Below are positions 24,460-34,238 of a DNA stretch of 64,000 nucleotides, piece by piece. Both the position numbers and the translations under genes were made by a program. This DNA comes from an uncultured Acidimicrobiales bacterium (GTDB lineage: Bacteria > Actinomycetota > Acidimicrobiia > Acidimicrobiales > Bin134): assembly GCA_951813555.1 (NCBI GenBank), contig OX638344.1, forward strand, positions 806,001 to 870,000. Reading direction: 5' to 3'. The notes beneath the pieces were generated by a model. It did no database searches and had not been told where the DNA came from. It was given only the letters and a program-made list of their open reading frames with translations. Numbering within the stretch: the stretch's first letter is position 1; each line of letters begins with the position of its first letter.

Positions 24460-26469
24460 ATGTTTATGTCGATTGGCCTATTCAATCGGCGGCGGACACT
24501 GGGAGCGGCCTCTGCGCTCGTGCTCGCGATGGGCTTGCTGGTATCGCTTCTCGGTGTTGTTGGGGCCAGCGCGCAACCCGAATCTGAAGCACAGCCCACA
24601 GCCCAGGACATCGAACAGCGCGACCAACTCATCGCCAACCAGGAGAACTTGCTGAACACCTACCGCTGCCTGTTCAACGTGGACGTCGACGCGGTTCCAG
24701 GGCGGTGCCCAAACCCTGACGCCGTTTCCCCCGGAGTCGCGCCGGAAACCCCCTCCCACCAAGACCTCTCCGTGCGTGACCAGCTCATCGCAAATCAAGA
24801 AGCACTGCTCAACGTGTACCGCTGCCGATTCGACATCGACACCCAACTCGTCCCCCAAGGCTGCGCAAACCAACCCGACCCCCAGCCAACCACCCAACCC
24901 CCAGCCAGCGGCTTCACCGCCATCACAGCCGGCGGGTGGCACTCGTGCGGGATCAGAGCCGACAACACCGCCGAATGCTGGGGCGACAACGACTACGGGC
25001 GGGCCGACTCGCCCCCAGGACAGTTCACCGCCATCACAGCCGGCGCGGCGCACTCGTGCGGGATCAGAGCCGACAACGCCGCCCAATGCTGGGGCGCCAA
25101 CTACAGCGGGCAGGCCGACGCGCCCCCAGGACAGTTCACCGCCATCACAGCCGGCGCGGCGCACTCGTGCGGGATCAGAGCCGACAACGCCGCCCAATGC
25201 TGGGGCAGCAACAGCAGCGGGCAGGCCGACGCGCCCCCAGGACAGTTCACCGCCATCACAGCCGGCTCGTGGCACTCGTGCGGGATCAGAGCCGACAACA
25301 CCGCCCAATGCTGGGGCAACAACAGCAGCGGGCAGGCCGACGCGCCCCCAGGACAGTTCACCGCCATCACAGCCGGCTTGGCGCACTCGTGCGGGATCAG
25401 AGCCGACAACACCGCCCAATGCTGGGGCAACAACAGCAGCGGGCGGGCCGACGCGCCCCCAGGACAGTTCACCGCCATCACAGCCGGCGGGCAGCACTCG
25501 TGCGGAATCAGAGCCGACAACACCGCCCAATGCTGGGGCAACAACAGCTTCGAGCGGGCCGACGCGCCCCCAGGACAGTTCACCGCCATCACAGCCGGCT
25601 TGGCGCACTCGTGCGGGATCAGAGCCGACAACACCGCCCAATGCTGGGGCAACAACGACTACGGGCAGGCCGACGCGCCCCCAGGACAGTTCACCGCCAT
25701 AACAGCCGGCGGGCAGCACTCGTGCGGAATCAGAGCCGACAACACCGCCCAATGCTGGGGCAACAACAGCAGCGGGCAGGCCGACGCGCCCCCAGGACAG
25801 TTCACCGCCATAACAGCCGGCGGGCAGCACTCGTGCGGAATCAGAGCCGACAACACCGCCCAATGCTGGGGCAACAACAGCAGCGGGCAGGCTGACGCGC
25901 CCCCAGGACAGTTCACCGCCATCACAGCCGGCTTGGCGCACTCGTGCGGAATCAGAGCCGACAACACCGCCCAATGCTGGGGCAACAACGACTACGGGCA
26001 GGCTGACGCGCCCCCAGGACAGTTCACCGCCATCGCAGCCGGCGGGTGGCACTCGTGCGGAATCAGAGCCGACAACACCGCCCAATGCTGGGGCAACAAC
26101 GACTACGGGCAGGCCGACGCGCCCCCAGGACAGTTCACCGCCATCGCAGCCGGCGCGGCGCACTCGTGCGGAATCAGAGCCGACAACACCGCCCAATGCT
26201 GGGGCTACAACGGCTTCGGGCAGGCCGACGCGCCCCCAGGACAGTTCACCGCCATCACAGCCGGCGAGGCCCACTCGTGCGGGATCAGAGCCGACAACAC
26301 CGCCCAATGCTGGGGCGACAACAGCAGCGGGCAGGCCGACGCGCCCCCAGGACAGTTCACCGCCATCACAGCCGGCGAGGCCCACTCGTGCGGGATCAGA
26401 GCCGACAACACCGCCCAATGCTGGAACTGGACGACGAACCTCCCAGCTGGCGTCTCCTGGGTGACCTGA
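24460..26469 (+). CDS. Exported protein with fourteen RCC1-like repeats (copy B)
   Basis: 669 residues from the ATG at 24460 (an ATG two codons later is also possible). A signal peptide (RRRTLGAASALVLAMGLLV to GASAQPE) precedes two copies of a 36-residue unit with RDQLIANQE...LLN.YRC.F..D, each containing two cysteines, then 14 RCC1-like units of 37 residues, the last ending NWTTNLPAGVSW as in copy A. No lipobox here, so it is secreted rather than lipid-anchored. Repeats are more uniform than in copy A. The first segment may help assembly or anchoring. Likely a double beta-propeller binding an external partner. Confidence 0.8.
   Translation: MFMSIGLFNRRRTLGAASALVLAMGLLVSLLGVVGASAQPESEAQPTAQDIEQRDQLIANQENLLNTYRCLFNVDVDAVPGRCPNPDAVSPGVAPETPSHQDLSVRDQLIANQEALLNVYRCRFDIDTQLVPQGCANQPDPQPTTQPPASGFTAITAGGWHSCGIRADNTAECWGDNDYGRADSPPGQFTAITAGAAHSCGIRADNAAQCWGANYSGQADAPPGQFTAITAGAAHSCGIRADNAAQCWGSNSSGQADAPPGQFTAITAGSWHSCGIRADNTAQCWGNNSSGQADAPPGQFTAITAGLAHSCGIRADNTAQCWGNNSSGRADAPPGQFTAITAGGQHSCGIRADNTAQCWGNNSFERADAPPGQFTAITAGLAHSCGIRADNTAQCWGNNDYGQADAPPGQFTAITAGGQHSCGIRADNTAQCWGNNSSGQADAPPGQFTAITAGGQHSCGIRADNTAQCWGNNSSGQADAPPGQFTAITAGLAHSCGIRADNTAQCWGNNDYGQADAPPGQFTAIAAGGWHSCGIRADNTAQCWGNNDYGQADAPPGQFTAIAAGAAHSCGIRADNTAQCWGYNGFGQADAPPGQFTAITAGEAHSCGIRADNTAQCWGDNSSGQADAPPGQFTAITAGEAHSCGIRADNTAQCWNWTTNLPAGVSWVT
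24913..26466 (+). repeat. Tandem 111-bp repeats, 14 units (copy B)
   Basis: Same period, unit count and consensus as the array at 21922, with the last unit diverging into the same ending. Internal units 8 and 9 are identical in protein sequence. A few third-position changes (GGAATC against GGGATC; GCTGAC against GCCGAC) mark blocks of neighbouring units, indicating local duplication of unit groups. Confidence 0.9.
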
Positions 26470-26529
26470 ACGCAGGGGATTCGGCGGCAACGAGAGGCCG
26501 AAGACCGGTTTTACGGCTAAGGCCCCTGT

Positions 26530-26979
26530 CTAGATGTCGGACCAGAGGCGGACGTTGGCGTAGCGGGATAAGTGTTCGACGTTGGTGGTGACTACCACTA
26601 CGGATTCGGGGGCGAATTCAGTCTGGGCGCTTCTGGCTTGGGCGGCAAGGATCACGTCGCCGTCTAGGGCATGGGGGTGAGCGGTGGGGCGGCCGGCATT
26701 GCGGGCATCGGCCCACAGCGATGCGGCGTCGTGCATCACCGGGGTGGTCAGCGGCAGGTACTCAAGGATGGCGCAGAGCTCGTCCAGTCGAGCAACGCCG
26801 CTTCCCTTGCCAGCGCGCAGCAACTCGCGCCTGATTTCGTAGTCGGCAATCTCGGGGACGGCCAGCCGGTCTCCAGCACCCTGGCGATCCATGGCCCACT
26901 TGTCAACCTGCTGTGAAAGTCTGCTCATCTCCGGATTGCTCAACAGCCCCAAAGGGCCGCTATCCAAAACGCGCAACAC
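26530..26979 (-). CDS. PIN-domain toxin, full-length copy
   Basis: 149 residues. PIN acidic residues: Asp in RVLDSGPLG (residue 6), Glu in EIADYEIRREL (about 48), Asp in ALDGDVILAAQA (about 106-109), and a last polar residue in VVTTNVEHL where a Thr/Asn pair replaces the more usual acidic residue. Resembles PIN proteins that cut RNA. It starts 12 bases after an uncharacterised 180-residue gene on the same strand, which would be its antitoxin. The last third is duplicated in degraded form at 23539. No known VapB-type partner is adjacent. Confidence 0.75.
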   Translation of the reverse strand: MLRVLDSGPLGLLSNPEMSRLSQQVDKWAMDRQGAGDRLAVPEIADYEIRRELLRAGKGSGVARLDELCAILEYLPLTTPVMHDAASLWADARNAGRPTAHPHALDGDVILAAQARSAQTEFAPESVVVVTTNVEHLSRYANVRLWSDI

Positions 26980-26991
26980 TAGAGAATCTGG

Positions 26992-27534
26992 CTAGAAGGG
27001 ACGGCCTTCAGCGCGGCGCGTCTCCGCCAAGGCCTTCATCAGGTAGCGCCCGGTTTCCTTCTGCTCGCGCTTGCTACCTATGTGCTTGACCGCTTCCAGT
27101 GCAGCTAGGGAGCGCTCTCGGCGAGCATCTCTATCGAGGCGATCTTGGGCGTAGCGTTCGGCTTTGGTGAAATGGCGGGAACCCCTGACGGCACCTTTTG
27201 TGCCGGTTGTCTGCCAGCCGAGCTTGGCCATCTTCAGCTTGATGGCTACTCCGATGGCCTGGCGGAAGCGGAGGCTGGCCGGGTCTAAATCGAGTACTTC
27301 ACCTATGACCGGGTCGTCTTCGAGAAAGCGGGCAACTCCGGCCAGCGCGGGCATGCCGAGCATCTCCGCGTCCACCAACCGTTGTTCGTTCGCGGGCTCG
27401 TTGAGCAGCCCAAAGAGCCGATCGGCGGCGTCGGGTCGGCAATCTAACTCGATGACGTACTTTGCTGCGTGGGAATCGCGCTTGAAATCGTTGATGTCCA
27501 CAAGGGTGACGCCTTGCAGGTCTGGAGTTTTCAT
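26992..27534 (-). CDS. Uncharacterised protein, candidate antitoxin for the PIN gene
   Basis: 180 residues, no family recognised. Begins MKTPDLQGVTLVDINDFKRDSH; the middle is hydrophobic-helical (LDLDPASLRFRQAIGVAIKLKMAKLGW) and the C-terminal half is very basic (FTKAERYAQDRLDRDARRERS), consistent with nucleic-acid binding. It starts right behind a promoter whose -10 is six bases from the ATG, and lies 12 bases before the PIN toxin. Gene order, size and the inverted repeat in its promoter suit an antitoxin with DNA-binding ability, but that is inference. Confidence 0.5.
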   Translation of the reverse strand: MKTPDLQGVTLVDINDFKRDSHAAKYVIELDCRPDAADRLFGLLNEPANEQRLVDAEMLGMPALAGVARFLEDDPVIGEVLDLDPASLRFRQAIGVAIKLKMAKLGWQTTGTKGAVRGSRHFTKAERYAQDRLDRDARRERSLAALEAVKHIGSKREQKETGRYLMKALAETRRAEGRPF

Positions 27535-27540
27535 GAGGCG

Positions 27541-27569
27541 AACCTAGACATCATATTTTCGGATGTCAA
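27541..27569 (-). promoter_or_regulatory. Predicted promoter and inverted repeat for a leaderless transcript
   Basis: On the minus strand TTGACA (27564-27569) is followed after exactly 17 bases by TAGGTT (27541-27546), six bases before the ATG at 27534, so transcription would start at or near the A of the start codon and leave no leader. An inverted repeat GACATC/GATGTC (27547-27552 and 27562-27567) spans the same interval and could be the operator. Confidence 0.5.
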
Positions 27570-27642
27570 CGAAATGTCTCTCTGTAGTGTGCTCACCCTT
27601 AGCCCACCCAAAGCCAAGCCCCGGTACGGCTAGTCGGCAGGA

Positions 27643-28472
27643 GTGAGGCGCCGGTACCGTCGGCGGTTGATGGCCCAGACCGTTTCGAGAGTGAGCACAC
27701 CGCCGCCGGTGCGGTCCGAGCCCAGGGTGAGGCTTCCGTGGCCGCTCAGCATCTACCAGACTGCGGTGGGCAAGAAGTGGGTGATGGGGCTTACCGGGGC
27801 CGCCTTGTTGGGCTTCATCGTGGTCCACATGATCGGCAACCTCCACCTCTACGAAGGGCCGCTGGAGATCCACGAGTACGCCGAGACGCTGCGGGATCTG
27901 GGCACCAAGATCATCCCCCGCACTTGGCTGCTGTGGGCCATGCGCTTCGGGTTGATCGCCGCATTCGGCCTGCACATCCACTCGGCCTATTCCCTTAGCC
28001 GAATGAGCATGGCCGCCGACCAGCGCTATCCCGGCGGCCGCAACTACATCGCGGCCAACTTCGCCTCCCGCACCATGCGGTGGACCGGACCCATCATCGG
28101 GCTGTACCTCTTCTACCACCTGGCCGACCTCACCTGGGGGTGGTTCAACCCCGATTTCGTGCGGGGCGACCCCTACCACAACGTGTCGGAGAGCCTGGGC
28201 AGCATCCCGGTGGCGATCTTGTACATCGTGGCCAACGTCGCCCTGGCCGTCCACATCTTCCACGGCACCTGGAGCATGTTCCAGAGCCTGGGGGTCAACA
28301 GCCCCCGCTACAACCACCTGCGCCGCTACCTGGCCAGCGGATTGGCCGGGATCATCCTGGTGGGCAATCTGAGCTTCCCCATCTTCGTGCAGGCCGGGGT
28401 GATCGACGACAACGGCCGCTCAATCGTTGAAGAACTCCAGCAGCATGAGGCTGCTGAGGGGGAGGACCACTG

Positions 28473-28473
<1 letters not shown>
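27643..28473 (+). CDS. sdhC: Succinate dehydrogenase cytochrome b subunit
   Basis: 276 residues from a GTG; the ATG at 27670 is an alternative start. Five membrane helices of the cytochrome b558 type, with heme-ligand histidines in [33 protein letters not shown] and [10 protein letters not shown]. Single-subunit anchors of this type carry two hemes and reduce quinone. It shares a TGATG overlap with sdhA. Together with sdhA and sdhB it forms the three-gene complex II used in the TCA cycle and respiration. Confidence 0.92.
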
Positions 28474-30391
<1,918 letters not shown>

Positions 30392-30395
<4 letters not shown>

Positions 30396-31159
30396 GCTCT
30401 GAGATCAACCTCACGCTTCAGGTGTGGCGCCAGCCCGGCCCGCAGGCCGAGGGCCGTTTCGTGACCTACGAGGCCAGCGGCATCAGCACCGATGCCTCGT
30501 TCTTGGAGATGCTCGACATCGTCAATGAGCGGCTGATCGAAAACGGCGAAGAGCCCATCGTGTTCGAGTCCGACTGCCGGGAGGGCATCTGCGGCACCTG
30601 CGGGCTGATGATCAACGGCCAAGCCCACGGCCCCCAGAAGGGCACGGCCACCTGCCAGCTCCACATGCGCAGCTTCAGCGACGGCGACCACATCGTGATC
30701 GAGCCCTGGCGGGCCACGTCATTCCCCGTGCTGCGGGACTTGGCGGTGGACCGCCGGGCCATGGACGCCATAATCGCCTCCGGTGGCTACATCTCGGTGA
30801 ACACCGGCGCCGCCCCCGACGCCAACCTCACCCCGGTCCCCAAGGAGACGGCCGACACGGCCTTTGATGCCGCCGCCTGCATAGGCTGCGGGGCCTGCGT
30901 GGCCGCCTGCCCCAATAGCGCGGCCCAGCTGTTCACCGCGGCCAAGGTGCAGCACCTGAACCTGCTCCCCCAGGGACAAGCCCAGCGGTGGGCCCGCACC
31001 GAGGCCATGGTGGAGACCATGGAGGAGTTCTTCGGCTCGTGCACCAACCACGGCGAGTGCGAAGAGGCCTGCCCCAAAGACATTCCCATCGACTTCATCG
31101 CCTGGACCAACCGGGACTACATCAAGGCCAAGGTCAAGAACCGCAAACTGGCTGGCTGA
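30392..31159 (+). CDS. sdhB: Succinate dehydrogenase iron-sulfur subunit
   Basis: 255 residues, GTG start overlapping sdhA by four bases. [2Fe-2S] ligands in [10 protein letters not shown] and a later C in GTATC; the [4Fe-4S] and [3Fe-4S] cysteines are in [12 protein letters not shown] and in [12 protein letters not shown], the latter pair being the form used in type B complexes. Carries electrons from the flavin to the heme subunit. Its stop codon is part of a 14-base palindrome. Confidence 0.95.
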
Positions 31160-31170
31160 CGCTAGCGTCA
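31157..31170 (+). promoter_or_regulatory. Perfect 14-bp palindrome between sdhB and the OsmC gene
   Basis: TGACGCTAGCGTCA is a perfect palindrome that begins with the sdhB stop codon and ends four bases before the OsmC-type start codon. It could be an operator for a regulator of the downstream gene, or simply a short hairpin; no other copy was noticed in the window. Confidence 0.3.
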
Positions 31171-31174
31171 GAGC

Positions 31175-31618
31175 ATGACCACCGTAACCGCCGACCTCGA
31201 GGTCGAGACCGGCCAGGATTATTCAGTGGAGCTCCGCACCGGCTCGCACCTATGGGGCGCCGATGAGCCTGAGGACCTGGGAGGCGGCGATACCGCCCCC
31301 AACCCCTATGAGCTCCTCATGTCGTCGGTGGCGGCCTGCACCTGCATCACCCTCTCGATGTACTGCCAGCGCAAGGGGTGGAAGCTCCACTCGATTTCGG
31401 CCCGGTTCGAGCACGACCGGGTTCATGCCCGCGATTGCGACGACTGCGAGGCCGACGCCTCGGGCTACGTCGACCGGGTGCGCAGCCAGATCTTCATCGA
31501 AGGCGACTTCGACGACGACCAGAGAGCCCGCTTGGAAGACATCGCCCGCCGCTGTCCCGTGCGCCGGACCCTCGAAGGAGGCATGTCCTTCACCACCGAA
31601 GCGGTCTTCGCCGGCTGA
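31175..31618 (+). CDS. OsmC/Ohr-family protein
   Basis: 147 residues. The OsmC fold is visible: NPYELLMSSVAACTCITLSMYCQRKGW is the central helix with the resolving Cys region, followed by a C-terminal beta-alpha part ending RCPVRRTLEGGMSF with the second Cys. A short acidic segment (DCDDCEAD) adds an extra Cys pair. Many OsmC/Ohr proteins reduce organic peroxides with this pair of thiols; the typical Glu/Arg partners are not obvious to me, so the substrate is uncertain. Starts 15 bases after sdhB. Confidence 0.8.
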   Translation: MTTVTADLEVETGQDYSVELRTGSHLWGADEPEDLGGGDTAPNPYELLMSSVAACTCITLSMYCQRKGWKLHSISARFEHDRVHARDCDDCEADASGYVDRVRSQIFIEGDFDDDQRARLEDIARRCPVRRTLEGGMSFTTEAVFAG

Positions 31619-31633
31619 CGCCCGGCCCGGTAG

Positions 31634-32554
31634 ATGCCAGCCATCAGCAAGGCCAACGACGCCGTCCGCCAGGTGGCGCGGGGCGTGCTCATGGGGGCAG
31701 CCGACGTAGTGCCCGGCGTGTCGGGCGGCACAGTGGCACTGCTGCTGGGGATCTATACCCGCCTCATCGACACCGTGCGGTCTGGTGCCGGGGTGTTGGG
31801 TGCCCTGTTGCGGGGCAAATGGGGCGAGACCAGGGACCGACTCTGGCGTTTCGACTGGTGGTTCGCCGTGCCGCTGGTGGTGGGCATCGTGGTCGCCGTC
31901 GCGACCCTGTCGTCGGTGATCGACGAGCTGTTGAGCGACGAACCCGAGGCCATGGCCGGACTGTTCTTCGGATTGGTTGCGGCATCGGTGGTTGTGGCCT
32001 GGCAGATCATGAATCGCCCAGGGATTGGGCTCGCGTTGGGAGCCCTCGCGGTGGGCGGGCTGTTCTTCTGGCTGTTGGGACTCCAGTCGGGACCGGTGGC
32101 CGATCCGTCGGCCCTGGTCCTCCTCGGGTCAGGGACCGTGGCGGTGTCCGCCATGTTGCTGCCCGGAATATCCGGGGCTTTCGTCCTGCTGATGATCGGG
32201 GTGTATCCCGCGGCCATTGGCGCGGTCGATGACCGATCTTGGGCCGACTTAGCCGCACTCGGCATCGGGGCAGTGGTGGGGCTAGCCCTGTTCTCCAACC
32301 TGATCGGCCGTGTGCTCGACCGCTGGCACGATCCGACTCTGGCCGTGATGGTGGGCCTGCTGCTGGGATCGCTGCGGGTGCTGTGGCCGTGGCCCGCCGG
32401 CGTGGGCGTGATCAGCCGCCACGCTGATGAGGCCATCGACGGCACCGGCCTCGGATGGGCTCCTGCCGCCGACCTGTGGCTTCCTGCGGTACTCGCCGTG
32501 GCCGCAGCTTCCCTGGTGATCGCCCTATCCCGCCTACAACGCTCCCCCGCCTGA
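31634..32554 (+). CDS. DUF368 family membrane protein, undecaprenyl-phosphate translocase type
   Basis: 306 residues, 8 to 9 membrane helices. Signature segment MGAADVVPGVSGGTVALLLGIYTRLI near the N-terminus and a second AMLLPGISGAFVLLMIGVY segment are repeated halves of the DUF368 fold. Family members (PopT) were shown to flip undecaprenyl phosphate back across the membrane for reuse in cell-wall synthesis; assignment here rests on the family. It starts 15 bases after the OsmC gene. Confidence 0.85.
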   Translation: MPAISKANDAVRQVARGVLMGAADVVPGVSGGTVALLLGIYTRLIDTVRSGAGVLGALLRGKWGETRDRLWRFDWWFAVPLVVGIVVAVATLSSVIDELLSDEPEAMAGLFFGLVAASVVVAWQIMNRPGIGLALGALAVGGLFFWLLGLQSGPVADPSALVLLGSGTVAVSAMLLPGISGAFVLLMIGVYPAAIGAVDDRSWADLAALGIGAVVGLALFSNLIGRVLDRWHDPTLAVMVGLLLGSLRVLWPWPAGVGVISRHADEAIDGTGLGWAPAADLWLPAVLAVAAASLVIALSRLQRSPA

Positions 32555-32563
32555 ACTCCCAAA

Positions 32564-32866
32564 TCACGGGAGTATGTCGTGACCGCCGATGTCTAGCCAG
32601 ACGATGTGGAATTTCCCCTCCTGCATTGGGTCCCCCACCGCAAACGTCGCTCTGCCGTCGGAATCCGACGACATCTCATAGACATCGCTCGTCCCCCTCA
32701 GCTTTTTGACCCGCAACCCCTTGCGGAACGCAGTTCGCCTGCCTTCCTCCATCGCGGTCAAGTCTTCGACGAACTTCTCCAATTGAAATCGAAATCGATT
32801 TGCCTGCTGGGGCGTGAGCTTCTCCCAACTGCGCGCGAACGCGGTCGACGTGTCGTATGTAGGCAA
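32564..32866 (-). CDS. RelE/ParE-type toxin
   Basis: 100 residues, TTG start. The layout (two helices, then LRVKKLRGTSDVYEMSSDSDGRATF and a C-terminal HIVWLDIGGHDIL) matches the RelE/ParE family as seen in many actinobacterial chromosomal modules. The final DIGGHDIL strand is a common ending. It starts 11 bases after its antitoxin partner. Whether it cuts mRNA or targets gyrase is not clear. Confidence 0.8.
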   Translation of the reverse strand: MPTYDTSTAFARSWEKLTPQQANRFRFQLEKFVEDLTAMEEGRRTAFRKGLRVKKLRGTSDVYEMSSDSDGRATFAVGDPMQEGKFHIVWLDIGGHDILP

Positions 32867-32877
32867 GGCAGGGGCGG

Positions 32878-33102
32878 CTACGAAGGTGGGCCGTTGTCAC
32901 TCGCCTCTTCAAAAGAGGCTAGAAAATCCTCATTGCTGTCGTAGCTGTGGGCAATTTTTTCAGGGCTCAGATGAGGCCCCTTGCCGATACTGGCCTTTAG
33001 GTCATCCACGGTCACTGAATCTGAAGGGGCGACTTTCCGCAAAGCCTTCTTACGCAGCTTGCGGGGCCAAGGGCGCCATTCTCGTGAATGGACGAGGGCC
33101 AT
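32878..33102 (-). CDS. Antitoxin of the RelE/ParE-type pair
   Basis: 74 residues from the ATG at 33102, which has GGAGGA six bases upstream; a frame to 33189 has no such site. Sequence ALVHSREWRPWPRKLRKKALRK then an acidic C-terminal half (SIGKGPHLSPEKIAHSYDSNEDFLASFEEAS), the charge layout typical of antitoxins: a basic DNA-binding N-terminus and an acidic toxin-binding tail. Identity comes from gene order and this pattern, not from a recognised domain. Confidence 0.6.
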   Translation of the reverse strand: MALVHSREWRPWPRKLRKKALRKVAPSDSVTVDDLKASIGKGPHLSPEKIAHSYDSNEDFLASFEEASDNGPPS

Positions 33103-33185
33103 CGACATTCCTCCAAATGCAGTTCCGTTGTGGCACGATACCCCGGCTGTGATGAGTTGACAGGCTGACATTCGAGATTGTCGCC

Positions 33186-33839
33186 TCAATTTGGAGCTTG
33201 TAACAGGTTCCTCTCAGTCCAGGCCGGCCCCGTAGGTGTGGAGACCAGGGATCGGTCGAGGCGGGTGCGCTGGGCGGTGTCGGGGTGGTCGACGGGGAGG
33301 GGGGCGGAGGCAATGACTGCGCCGTGGGTGGGGCCGTTGGTCCATTCTTGGTCCCACCAGACGGGCAGGCCCTCCCAGTGGAAGCGGCGGCCCCGGCCGT
33401 CTAGCTCGTATGACTCATCGCCTACCAGCACCAGGCCGTGGACCACATCGGGCAGGCCCTCCGCAGCTTCCCACTCCAACTCCAGGCCGTAGGGCACCCG
33501 CTCGCCCCAACCCCGGCCAAACACTTCCTCGGGGTCGTCCAACGCCACTGCAAACCCCTCCAGGTCCACTGTGAAATGCTCACCGGGGATCTGCTCGATG
33601 AACTCAGTCCATAGTCCGGGAGCCCGCAGCTCCAGCGTGGACGGCCGGGGCAGTGGGGCGTCGGTCTCCATCAGCACCACCGGACGGCGGCCACGGCCGA
33701 CCAGCGCCGACCAGAACCAGCTCCGCCCCAAATTGGGCCACAGCGTGAACTGGGCATAGCCGCCGAGCGATCCGTCGGGATCGGCGAAATCGCCGTACCA
33801 GGATTCGGCCCACAGTCGGTGTGTCGGTTCAGCCGTCAT
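33186..33839 (-). CDS. Uncharacterised protein
   Basis: 217 residues, no family recognised with confidence. Rich in Trp, Gly and aromatic residues and in short beta strands (ESWYGDFADPDGSLGGYAQFTLWPN, PGLWTEFIEQIPGEHFTVDLEGFAVAL), suggesting a beta-barrel or beta-sandwich fold like lipid-binding proteins. No signal peptide or membrane helix. Divergent from the SCP2-like gene with 27 bases between starts, which may indicate linked function with a lipid-related protein. Confidence 0.55.
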   Translation of the reverse strand: MTAEPTHRLWAESWYGDFADPDGSLGGYAQFTLWPNLGRSWFWSALVGRGRRPVVLMETDAPLPRPSTLELRAPGLWTEFIEQIPGEHFTVDLEGFAVALDDPEEVFGRGWGERVPYGLELEWEAAEGLPDVVHGLVLVGDESYELDGRGRRFHWEGLPVWWDQEWTNGPTHGAVIASAPLPVDHPDTAQRTRLDRSLVSTPTGPAWTERNLLQAPN

Positions 33840-33866
33840 TGCTCGTCACCGGTACCGTAGGGCCTG

Positions 33867-34238
33867 GTGCTGGCGTACTTGAGCGAAGAGTGGATCCAGG
33901 AAGCGGATGCCGCTCTGCGTGCGTCGGGACTAACCACGGCAGACGGAGAGCGATTCGCAGTGGAGCAGCGTGTGGGCGAAGTGGTGTTCCACATGGTTCT
34001 CGACGGCGACGGCGCCCGCGTCCGCGCGGGGTCGGCTTTCGAGCCTGCCGTGGTGCTCAGCCAGAGCCGAGACACCGCGGTGGCCATTGCCCGGGGGGAG
34101 CTATCAGCCGAGGAGGCGGTGCTGAATGGGCATACCGTGGTCGAGGGCGACCCGCTGGCACTGTTGTCCCACCACAAGATTCTGGCCCGGGCAAACGACG
34201 TGTTCGCCGACGTTCGAACGCGCACCGACTGGGGTTAG
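33867..34238 (+). CDS. SCP2 sterol-carrier-like protein
   Basis: 123 residues, GTG start. Small alpha/beta domain with VGEVVFHMVLDGDGARVRAGSAFEPAVVLSQSRDTAVAIARGELSAEEAVLNGHTVVEGD, the pattern of SCP2 lipid-transfer domains in which a helix follows the hydrophobic strand. Such proteins bind lipids or CoA esters or act as accessory domains. Ends with a four-base overlap onto cobT on the other strand. Divergent from the uncharacterised gene at 33186. Confidence 0.7.
   Translation: MLAYLSEEWIQEADAALRASGLTTADGERFAVEQRVGEVVFHMVLDGDGARVRAGSAFEPAVVLSQSRDTAVAIARGELSAEEAVLNGHTVVEGDPLALLSHHKILARANDVFADVRTRTDWG

Noticed and set aside
21922..26466. Tandem repeats as possible CRISPR arrays
   Set aside because: Units of 111 bases are coding, keep one reading frame and have no unique spacers of constant length; no cas genes are nearby.
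24478..26490. Minus-strand 670-residue frame and other-phase frames across repeat array B
   Set aside because: Same cause as for array A. The real gene is the plus-strand frame with a signal peptide, regular Cys-containing repeats and a natural end.
27600..27642. Cobalamin or other riboswitch before sdhC
   Set aside because: Checked for aptamer-like conserved boxes; only GC-rich sequence without paired segments was found.
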